A program made the position numbers and the translations under genes. Below are positions 43,762-54,598 of a stretch of 64,000 nt of DNA, piece after piece. Each line of letters starts with the position of its first letter. Position 1 is the stretch's first letter. This DNA comes from Setoptus koraiensis. Lineage: Eukaryota > Arthropoda. The notes beneath the pieces were generated by a model. That model saw only the letters and a list, made by a program, of their open reading frames with translations. It made no database searches and was not told where the DNA came from. Location of the stretch: the NCBI GenBank assembly GCA_048013815.1, contig CM106585.1, positions 6,386,001-6,450,000 of the forward strand, in the 5' to 3' direction.

Positions 43762-44902
43762 GTGACTAAACGTCGGATAAGTCTGGCTCGGCGCTGCCAG
43801 CTGACTAGTTGGTCTAGTCAGTGTTAGTGTGAGTGTTGGAGCATTGGAGCGAGTTTGAACTTTACCAAAAGTGTACTTTTGCTCTCTGTTATGCGTCAGC
43901 GTATTGGCGTCGCTGGTCGCTTGCATCTATTCACATGTCTATCGCCGATGGCCGCTCCTATTAGCAGCCATCGGCGGCTATGGTCGTGCCCACGGTGTCT
44001 GCCAAGCGCATAGTTGTAGATATTTTGAATTTCTATATATATATATATTTATATAATGCACAATGGCCGCCGGTTTGTGTGTGTCTACGCAACGTACATA
44101 TTATATAATAATGTATTATAAAATTGTGTGGGGCACTTGGGCACCGGCTGCGCACCCAGCGGGTACGGAGCAGGTGCCCCGTGTGTGTGCTGCCGTGCGC
44201 CGTGCGCCGCGCCACCGGGGCCACGCATCACGGGCCTGGGGTTGCCCAAAATGGGTAGCGCTGGCACGGTTTGTAGGGAGCGTTTGTTATTTTTGTGCAC
44301 TGCAACAGCCAGCCAGTATAACAAGTATAGCCAAAAGTATGTGGCATAGTATTATATAAATGCGTTTTTTAAAGCCAAAAGCTGCTCGACTGCGCATCGG
44401 CATCCCATGCCATCAGTGCAGCGTAATGGATGTCGCTGTTGCCGGCGCTGTCGTTGTTGTTGGCGCTGTTGTTGTTGTTGTTGTTGCTGTCGCTGGAGCA
44501 CAAGTGATGCTGATGCTAGTTAGTTGGTCGGTCGGTCGGTCATTGGACTCGCTTCAAGTTGAAGGTCAGCTGAAGGTCGCACAACACGAACAACTTCCCT
44601 TTCTCGGCCACTTTCGGCTTCCACTCTCCATGCCACTAGCGACTGCCGCTGTTGTTGTGCTGCTGTTGTTGTGCTGCCACAACCGACGACTAGAGTCCAT
44701 CGTGGTTGTTGCACCACGGCCACGCATTACGCTGCTGCTGCTGCCGCCGCGATTGCACAAATGTTTCCATTTCCTATGCCCTCCCCCCGTGGCCGCACCA
44801 CCGCGCATATTGTGTGTGTTTGCCGCGGCGACTGCGATCAATCGCGCTGCCAATTGCTATCGACCGCTTTCCCCCTCGGTGCCCACTCTGCTGACACTGC
44901 TG

Positions 44903-44939
44903 CACAAACACACACACACACACACACACGCACACACAC
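44903..44939. repeat. (CA)n microsatellite
   Basis: About 17 CA units with one CG interruption. Confidence 0.95.
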
Positions 44940-45181
44940 TGCTGAAAACACACACACGCACAAGCAGTTTGCTGGTCATCTGCTGCCGGAGGATGGTGCA
45001 TTGTTATGCAACTGGCCCGTCAGTGTGTTTGTGTGAGTTGAACCCAATGACGAAAACAAGTCGGCCACAGTTCAACATCCTTGCTCCGGCGGCGCCGCCG
45101 AGATGCGCAGCGTTGCAGCGAGCCGCACATCTTGGCGCCCGCGACGGCACACACACTTGGCGCGGCGCGCCACTGCGCGCC

Positions 45182-45215
45182 GTCGTGCAGGCGGCCGGCC
45201 GGCCGCCTGCACGAC
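45182..45215. repeat. perfect 34-bp palindrome
   Basis: GTCGTGCAGGCGGCCGG is followed directly by its exact reverse complement with no spacer. It could extrude as a cruciform. It lies about 1 kb upstream of the E75 start codon, in a GC-rich block between CA tracts. Confidence 0.95.
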
Positions 45216-45384
45216 CGTCGGCCCCAAACACGCCAGCTGGCCAGCCTTATGGTGCACTGGTCAGCGGCGCGGCACAGCCGGGCCGCACGACGCACAGCGG
45301 CACAGCCGGGCGTTGCATGGTGCGCGCGTGGAGGTCATTGTCACGGTCGACCTTCAACTTTGGCTCGCTCTCTTCACTTTCTTC

Positions 45385-45387
45385 ACA

Positions 45388-45415
<28 letters not shown>
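45385..45415. repeat. (CA)n microsatellite
   Basis: About 15 CA units. Confidence 0.95.
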
Positions 45416-45418
<3 letters not shown>

Positions 45419-45505
45419 GGCTGCCACTACTACTGCGCGCCTCCTTTCCCCCGTTCGCCCTCGGCCGGCGGCGCACACCTCGGGCCAGTGTAGCGTTGCG
45501 CGCAC

Positions 45506-45513
45506 CCACACAC

Positions 45514-45568
<55 letters not shown>
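45506..45568. repeat. longest (CA)n tract in the window
   Basis: About 31 CA units with one CG interruption, some 620 bp upstream of the E75 ATG. Alternating purine-pyrimidine runs of this length can adopt Z-DNA. Confidence 0.95.
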
Positions 45569-45569
<1 letters not shown>

Positions 45570-45589
45570 TGGTAATGCTGCTGGTGGCT

Positions 45590-46187
45590 AAAAGTTGACT
45601 ACTTTTAAACGTACTTGCACCTTTTACTGAAGCATCTAGATCAAAAACAACAACAACAGCCACAACTGGCTGCTGTTCGACACTCAGCCATCGAGCGTCA
45701 TTATTACATAATAATTCGTCTGAGCAACTAACACAATCGGCGATGATTCTCTTAGCGGCTCGCATGATTACGCAATCGACGACACAAGCAGCGACAAGGG
45801 CGACAAGAGCGACATTAGCGACAGCGGCCACCAATCGGGCCACACGACACCGAGACCCAGACAGAGCGGCTCGATAAGCGGGCCCAAGCGAGCAAAAGTG
45901 ACACAGTGCGAACAGAGACAACTGAGAACGAGCCGAACCAAGTGCAAGCGAGTCTCGCCAATCCGTCGAGCGCCAAACGTAGCAACCAAACGTAACAACC
46001 AGCCAGTGACTGAACAGCCAGTGACCGAACAGACAGTGACAAAACAGCGGCCGCACAATAGTTCAGACATTTACCAGACAGCAACCAGACAACACCGACG
46101 AAATAAATAACCGACGAAATAAATAACCGACGAACCAAATAAACGAGTTGACAGTTAAGTTAATCGCATAAACATCAAATTAAAACT
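45590..46187 (+). promoter_or_regulatory. probable proximal promoter/5' leader of E75
   Basis: The last 300 bp are A/C-rich, low in structure and contain short direct repeats: CAGTGAC/ACAGCCAGTGAC (45,995-46,045) and three copies of a unit with CCGACGAAATAAATAA (46,090-46,140). An in-frame TAA at 46,161 means the ATG at 46,188 is the first usable one, and no AG acceptor lies between them. No TATA box was recognised. Confidence 0.45.
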
Positions 46188-49100
46188 ATGATGATCGACT
46201 TCGACGGCGACGCCATCCTGTGTCAGGTGTGCGGCGACAAGGCCAGCGGCTTCCACTACGGCGTGCATTCGTGCGAGGGCTGCAAGGGCTTCTTCCGGCG
46301 CTCCATTCAGCAAAAGATCCAATACAGACCGTGCAGCAAGAATCAGCAATGCAGCATATTGCGCATCAACAGAAATAGATGTCAGTACTGTCGCCTGAAG
46401 AAGTGCGTCGCCGTGGGAATGTCTCGCGACGGTAAGTTGTCTCCCTTTTCTCCCATTTTCCCCACTGCCCATTCACCATTTGCCCATTCGCCCGTTTTCC
46501 CCTTTGCGCACCCATTTGCGTCCTCGAGGTTTTGACCGAGATTTTGCAGCATTTTGCAGGATTTTGCAGGATTTTGCAGGATTTTGCAGGATTTTGCAGG
46601 ATTTTGCGACTTTGCGATTTTGTGCGCCAACTTGGCGCTACATTTTGATATCGCCGCCATTTTGCGCCCACAGCGCAGGCCAGCCCGCGCCCAGAGTGGC
46701 CCGAAGTGGCCCAATCGAACCAAACAGCCACCTGTTGCCGGGGCCGGCCGATGCGTGGCGACACCAGTGGCAGCGTGGGGCCAGCGGTCAAGCGACAAGC
46801 GTGCCGCACGCACCAACAAACAGCTGTTTGTTTGCGCCAATCGGCCGCCATGCGGCGCGATACGGCGCAGATTGGCGAGCCACAGTTGCCAGTGTGAGCT
46901 AGTGTGCCATCACGGTGGCTTGCCAGAGATGGCTGCAGGATGAGGCTTAATGAGTTTGCTTTGCCACTAAACTGCCTGCTGATGTGACGTCGTGTTGTTG
47001 CTGATGCCATCAATGCCAATCATTACATCATCTTTGTTTGCACATTTGCACTTTTGACATTGCACTCTGGTCGCCAGAGCGACAGGCATAGAGAGACAGA
47101 CAGACAGTCTGTGAGAGCGAGAGAGAGAGTTAATCGCTAGCCACTTTTTTCCAAACACCCCCTCATGTGCATTATATGACGCAAATAATCAATGTCGTTT
47201 CATTTCGTTGTCCTTCGCCTTGCTGCGCCACCGTCAATTGAACCATACATCACACAACAACTTGACAACAACGCTCAATATCGCTCACTGTCGGCTAACA
47301 TAGCGGTGAGATTTGGTCGTGTTCCGAAGCGCGAGAAAGCTAAAATATTGGCCGCCATGCAAAAGGTGAACGCAAACCATCATGACATGGATATCAGATT
47401 GGACATAGAGGACGAATTGAAACTAATCAACACGGTCGTGAGTGCTCATAAAGACACATGTGATTATACCAAAGAGCGCATTATGCCTCTGATTGAAAGG
47501 GCGCGCAACAATCCCATTTACGCGCAGTGCCCGCCGCAAGCTGTAAGTTTTGCAACCAAACCCCGACGAATTGCCCAAATTCGCCCACAAATCTGATCGA
47601 ATTGCCCAGATTTGCCAATTGGCAACTGGGCCAATTTGCATATCGTTATAATAAATATTTTACAATATTATAATATTTGCAATATGCTAATTATCATGCT
47701 ATCAATGTATATACATATTGCAGAGTTTTCCGCTGAACCCGATCAACCCACTGGCGGCAGCCCTGTCTTACCCTAAACCGGCGCACACCATCACAGTTAG
47801 CTCGGCCGGCGATTACATAACCGGCACCGGGCATGAAACAAGGAGAGAAACAACAATTACACAAGACGACAATGACCACAGTGAGGCCACCCCCGCCTCG
47901 GGCAACCATTTAAGCAATAGTAAGGCCGACACGCAACGGAGCGTCGAGGACCAGGAGGTCAAGATCAAGGCCGAACAGGTTGAGCAAGGGGTTGATTCGC
48001 ATCCGAGCAGCACTATTACGGACAAAAACTGCACCACTGACGACACCACCGCCACCGCAACCACCACCACCACCGCTACAACCACCGCGAATGTGGCCCC
48101 AGCGAAACGAGAGGGCGCCACAGGGCCACAACAGCCAGACACAGACACAAAAGGGCCCACCACTGATACCGACGATTGTTTGCCAAACAAACAAGCGGAC
48201 AATAACAACCAGCAGGACGACAGTGATCATGTGATGCAAACAGACCCAGTGCAATATCATAGCCAATCGTCGCTTGCAGCGAACACGAATTTGGTTAATT
48301 TGGCCAATTCGGGCCGGCCGAGCGAGCCGGAGGCTTGTCGAGACCATGAGCACGATGCTCGTTTGACGGGGGAGCCCACGAGCCAGCAAACAGCGACAAT
48401 TAGCGAACAAAAGCAGGCAGAACGCTTCTCGCCGGCAATAGATGGCGTCATTGAGTTTGCCAAGCGACTGCCCGGCTTTCAGTTGTTGTCACAGGACGAC
48501 CAGGTGACGCTGCTGAAGGCAAGCGTGTTCGAGGTGCTTCTAGTCAGACTGTCGTGCATGTTCGACGCCAAGACCCAATCGCTGGTGTGTCTGAATGGAC
48601 TGTTGTTGAAAAGAGACTCCATTATTGGTCAACAGACGGAGACACTGGCCAGACAGCAGCAACACAGCGGCAACTCGCCCGCAACAACAGCAAGCACCAC
48701 GACGAGCGGCCCCGATGGCGGGCAACTGTCGCTGGTTGCGTTCAATCATCAGCAGCAGCCAAACAACAACAACAACTACGCCAGTAATCAGTTTTCCAGC
48801 TCGGGCGCGGGATTTGGCGGCAGCGGCGGCGGCGGCGGCGCCACGGGCTGCCAGCAATCAAATAATGCCATATTTCTCATGGACTCCATGTTTGACTTCG
48901 CCGAGCGGCTTAACGAGGCCGAGCTGAGCGACCAGGAGCTGGCGCTGTTTTGCGCCAGCGTCATTATGGCCACCGGTGAGTAGAAAGACAAACAGCATTA
49001 GCCAGATATAACTCTCTAAATCATCATGTAAGACGACCTAGAGCACAAGCAACTGAGCTGACAACTAATGGCCCTCTATGGCCCGCGCGCGCAACTCGCA

Positions 49101-52100
49101 AGCGGCTTATTTATTTTTGGCGAGCGCCGCTGCAGCGCCTAGCCGGTGCGCCATTGTTTGCCGTTGGATGGCAGCCGTCGGTATTGCGCGCCAGATGTAG
49201 CAGCGAGATAGCAGCACTTGTGTGCCTGTCTAGACACTTCATATTGTTTTTAGACATGTTTTCAAGGTCGATCCTTTAGCACCCATGAGCAAGATGATGA
49301 TGATGATGAGCACAACAACTCAATGGCAATTGCACAGCCGCAACACACACACACACACATCTAACTAGCTCGCTTGGTGGCAGCAAGCGAGCTAGTCAGA
49401 TGTAGCTAGTGAGTGCGCGCGCGCGCGCCACTTAGGGGCGACCTTGAATATCGACACACTCGCTTGCCAGCCAGTCAGTCAGCCAGCTAGCTTGCCAAAC
49501 GCAGTGTGCGTGCGCGTCGGTGTGTGTGTGTGTGTGTGCGAGTGCGGATTTGCGCTACTTCTACGACAGGTAGCAGGCTGATATGAAATCCTTTTGGCCC
49601 TGAGAGCGAGCGCTCGAGGCTCTGAAATTGGAGCACGGCGGCGCTCGTCGGCGGGCTAGCCGGCGATTGGGGGCCGCCGCCAATGGCGCCTTGGCAGCGC
49701 TGGCGAGCTGACGGGCGCCGTTGTGAGAGCGCGCACTAGCGCCATGGTCAAGGTCGCGCCAGTGGCTCACAGTTGCACAGTTATGTGGAATTGTTGTTGT
49801 TGCCGTTGACGTTTGTGCCGCCGCTGGGGCCGTTGTTGCCGTCGTTGCTGTTGCCGTCGCTGTTGTTGTTGCCGCTGCTGTTGCTACTGGCACAGTGTAG
49901 TGGTGCGCAAAAGTACCTAAGATTACGCTACTTGGTGGCCTTGAAAACAACAACAACAACTGCTGCCGCTGCTGTCTACGTATGCACACACACACACGCA
50001 CACGCACGCACACACAAACGCAATGTGCGGATCAGGCGACGTGTAATAGCGCGAAGGTCTCGCTATTACTCGCAAAAACTGCGCGCTGGCTCGCTCGCTT
50101 GCCACAACTGGCTCGCTTGCCACAACTGGCTCGCTTGCCACAACTGGCTCGCTTGCCACAACTGGCTCGCTTGGCGCAGCTAGCTTGCCGCAACTAGCTC
50201 GCCAGTGGCTGGTGAAATTGTTTGTGTGTGTGTGTGCGCGCGCAAATGTCGCTGCTTTTAGTTTTGCGAGCGCGTGCAATAATCGACAAGACGACTCTTG
50301 CGACACGCAGATAATCGCATATACGCTGCGCTTGCCACACTGTCTGCCTGTCCCGGCGCGCACATATGCGATCGCAACAGCAGCGGCAACAACAACGACA
50401 GCGGCAACAACAACAACAACGACGACGACGACGACGACGACGACAACAAGCTGCAGCAGCGCTCGTGATTTAAATATCGTGTGAGTGCGCGCCTTTCAAG
50501 GTCGAACTCTATATATAACTAGCCAGAGTGTGTAATATCCATTGGCTGGTTGTATTAGTTCGATCGCGAGGGGGGGGCGATGGGGGCACCGACGGTGGGC
50601 AACAATGACAAGCGGCAGCCAGACCAGTCCAGACGGCGCGCGGACGGGCGCGCGGCCGCTCGCTCCGGCCCGTTGTGGCGCGTTCTGGCTCGCCCAGGCT
50701 CACTCTAGCAAGACAGAACAAACAAGAGCGGCGCATAGGTCGGCGCGTCTGGCGCGCCGCGCGCGTCACACTCGTACGCGAATAAGCGTGGTATTATGTA
50801 ACCGCCACTCGTGTCCCCCCGTCCGCGCAATTCGCAGCGCCAATACATGATGACATTACATGATACTATCAATGCGCTGCGGGCCCCAGCGCGCGAGCCC
50901 GGGAGCGCCGCCATTCATTAGCAGCGGCGGCTCGGCCAATAGTGGCTGGCTGGATGTTGGCCAGTCAAGTACTAGACAGACGGGCACCAGAGTGCCCTTT
51001 AGCGCGTCGCTACCCCGTGCATCGGGTGACATTTAGGCGGCTGCTCGGCGGTGCGGTGCACAGTTTGCGCACTTTACTCGACCAGGCCGCCGCTTTGTTG
51101 CAATCCGCTGCCAGGCAGCTCGTCGTCTCGTGCTGCAAAACCAATAAATTGGCTAGAGCGAGAGTATCAGTGGCAGTGGCGCGGCGCGCACCATAGATAG
51201 ATAATGATCATCGTTACCTGGCGCGCGGTGACCTTGACTTTATCAAGACACTTTAAGCTGCCACAGGCAACTTGAGCAGCGCCGCCGACTGCGCCAACGA
51301 GCGCCGGCTCGACAACAGCAACGACAACAACAACAGCAACGACAACAACAACAGCGACAGCAGCAACAACAGCGACAACAGCAGCGACGGCAGCGACAAC
51401 AAAGCCAGCGACAACGATAGCAACAACGACGACAACACGGGCGACAACAGCGACATTAGCAACGACAGCCGCGGCAAGGGCAACGCGCGGCGAGCGGCGC
51501 ACTTGTCGCGAGCACTGTGCTTCGCACACAAATGCGCTCGCGACAAGTGCGCCGCCTGGGCGCGGGCACGCGCCCACGGGCGCCAGTCTGCCCAGGCAGC
51601 GCGCCGTCGAACGCCCGGGGCATTGTTGCCCGGCAGCCGTCGGCTGGCCGCGCGCGCCAAGCGAGTCGCTGCGCAGCTCGCCTGTGCGGGCGAAACGGGG
51701 CACGCTTGCCCGAATGGCCCCCTTCTCCGCGAGCTCGTTTACCCGTGGCCCGCTTGCCCGCGCTCGCTCGCCCGCAGCTGTTCGTGCGGCTCGCGCGCAG
51801 AGCACAGTTGCACGGAAAGCGCTGTAAGTGAGTTAGCGCTGCTGCAGTCTTAGCGCGCCCTCGACGCCAGCGCCACCAGCTCCATTTTCAAGGCCGATTT
51901 GCAACAGGGGGGGGGGGCGCACTCGCTCTCTGCTAATGTCAGGCGGGCTTGCTGGCGCTGTTGCGGGAACGCCAGCGCCGTTGCCGCTGTCGTCATCGCG
52001 CCCCATTTTCAAGGCCAACGCGTGCCGTTTTCGCAGTGCGTGCACTCGCTTGCCGTAGAGGCTTGCGCTCGCTTGCCCGTCTGTCTGGTTGGCTGCTCCA

Positions 52101-54567
52101 TTGTGCCCTGTCGGTCGGATGATTGCACAGCGACAGTGCGGCATTGCGCGCACTCGCTCGGCGCGGCGGGTCCCGCGGGCTCCGCACGCACCGGAGCGCC
52201 ATAATAGGGGCCAAAAGTGGCCAAAATTGCTGCTGCTGCTGCTCCTTCGAGATGCCGAACACCAGCCCGAAGGAGCAGGACTTTTTGCTGGCGCGCTCTC
52301 GTGGCGCTGCTGGGGGCGCCCCAGTGTGCACCACCGACAGATATACTGGGCCTCATTTCTTGTCCATCATTTGAGTGTGTGTGTGTGTGTGTGTGTGCAT
52401 GTGTGGGCGCAATTGGGTTGGCGCCGGTGCACCAGTACCCCTGCACAAACGCTCACCTTTTGATGAGTCCCCGGGGCTTCGCGAAGCATGCTGATCGGGC
52501 CCCAACAGAGTGCATGCACACTGGAGCGGGCCCAATTCGGCCGCCTTGTTATCGATATACATCGATAATGTTGTGTATTGTATCGGAAACCAATTATGGG
52601 CCCCCTTTCGCTTTCATCCCTGGCTGGCGTGTCTTGCCGTCCGGAGACGCTCGCAAAAGGGCAATATAGACTGGTCGCAGTGCGGCACATGACGCAAACA
52701 CGTCGTTGTTGCCTTTCTGTCTCTGTCTCTGTCTATTTATGTCCCTCGGCTTGTGGCAACTATGACTCTGGCAGCGTGACGAGCGCAAAAATTGTTGTCA
52801 GTGCTGATTGTGAGCCAATGACGAGCTCGGCGAGCCCGCTGCCAGCCAGCCAGCCAGCCAACGAGTCGACGAGTGTTTGCGCAGACGGGGCACATCGTTT
52901 GCACTGGTTTTAATCTGCCATTTACGAGCATCGGCAATATCAGCGCGATTTAACGACAACAATATAACAACAACCGGGCCCGCCAACTAGACGCGCCAGC
53001 TCATTAGCATAACTGCCGGCGAGCCGAGTGACGTCTTATTGCTACTTTTGAAGCGTCAATTGCCTCTCAATCCTTTGCAGCCTCTCAATCCTTTGCAGCC
53101 CGTCTGGCCGTAGCGTGCGGCTGTCGTGACACCCGATATGATGGCAAGATCGGTGGCGGCTGCGGTGGTGACATTGAACACTGTCAGTGAGTGTCGTGAT
53201 TTTGCCATTATGATAGCGCCGTGTCTGGCATTATTTTGCTGCCGCTGCTGCTGCTGTATCCATTGCCAATACATCCCATCGCAGCGCGCGTATGACAGGA
53301 ACAAGGAAATGGCCACGCTCTGAGCACTTGTTGTGTTCCAGTGTGACGTGCACTTGTTGGCCGGGCCGCCCGCCTTCAACCACACACTGGCACTGCCAGG
53401 TTGGCAAGACTGCGTGGGCGTGCAGCGCGGTCACGCCTCCGGCGACGGGCAACAACGAGTAGTGGTTCACCTTGGCCTTGACAACTACAAGCTAACTAGT
53501 ACGCCGGTAGTTAGTCATGACTAAACAACGACAACAGCGACGACGACAACAACGACAACAGCAACGACAACGGCAGCAGCGACGACAACAACAACGACAA
53601 CAGCAACAGCGACAGAGACAAATCATATCGGCATGAATGGCGCGAGCACGTTGCGCGTTCTCTCACAGCGCACACTGTCATTGTTGCTGGCTCCCTCGAG
53701 CTCCATTGATGCGCCCAATTAAGCGTTGTTGTTGTTGTGGTTGTCGTCGACGTGGCTGCCGCGATCCTTTCATTACATTGTTGTGCCGCTCGTTTCCGAT
53801 TGTTATTGATGATGCCGATTATCACTTGCACTGAAATATCCATCCGTTGCCAGTGATAACTAATTGCACACACACACACACACTAAAATAATGAGCTGCC
53901 TGTGTGTCGCTTGAGCAAGTGCCAACAAACATGACAATTGCTCGTAGCAGCGTGATAACGTTGCCAGTTTGCCTTTCGTCTCGCTTGCGGCTAACCTTGG
54001 CGTCATCGTTTTGTGCGTGCCAAAACGTTTTTAAAATAAATGTTGCCGCGAAACAACGGGCCGCGTTTTGTCTGTCTCAAAACTGTTCGCCAGACAATAC
54101 GGCAGCAACAACAGCAACGACAACAGCAGCAACAACGGCAACAACGACAACAATGTTGTGGTGTGATCTACAAACTCGCGATACAACTATCCACTCCAAA
54201 CACACTGTTGGAATACGATTCGCATTACACCAAGTGTGTTTGCAGTTTTCAAGACAAGCGCGTTTGGGGCGCTTTGTTGCTGTGCGCTGGCAACTATGAA
54301 CCGCCAACGAGTCAGTCAGCCAGCAGACGAGCCAACGAAACGAATGGAGGCCAACCACTCTTGGCCGGGCGAACGCCTTCAATCGAGACCAACACGCCAG
54401 CGGAGGTGGTTCACCTGTTGACTGGCTTGTGTTCCGTTTCTGGCTGGCTGCTTTGGTGGCGAGCAGCAACAGCGAGCAGTCGATCAAGACGGAACGAGCC
54501 GACAATCCTTTTCGGTCTCGATTGGTCCATTCTTGTCTGGCCTATCGCTCGGTCAATCGGCCGGTCG

Positions 54568-54598
<31 letters not shown>

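Noticed and set aside
44360-45591. 377-codon plus-strand frame with overlapping 160-codon frames
   Set aside because: Runs through TTG and CA microsatellites and the GC-rich palindrome; the protein is poly-Val and Thr-His repeats.
12121-46187. tRNA genes, LINE/SINE or LTR-type elements
   Set aside because: No convincing tRNA B-box (GGTTCGANNCC) was seen, nor any reverse-transcriptase-like or transposase-like frame; eye inspection cannot exclude old fragments.
51167-51853. 212-codon minus-strand and 193-codon plus-strand frames
   Set aside because: Located in E75 intron 3 over CAA/CGA repeats and GC-rich DNA, open on both strands.
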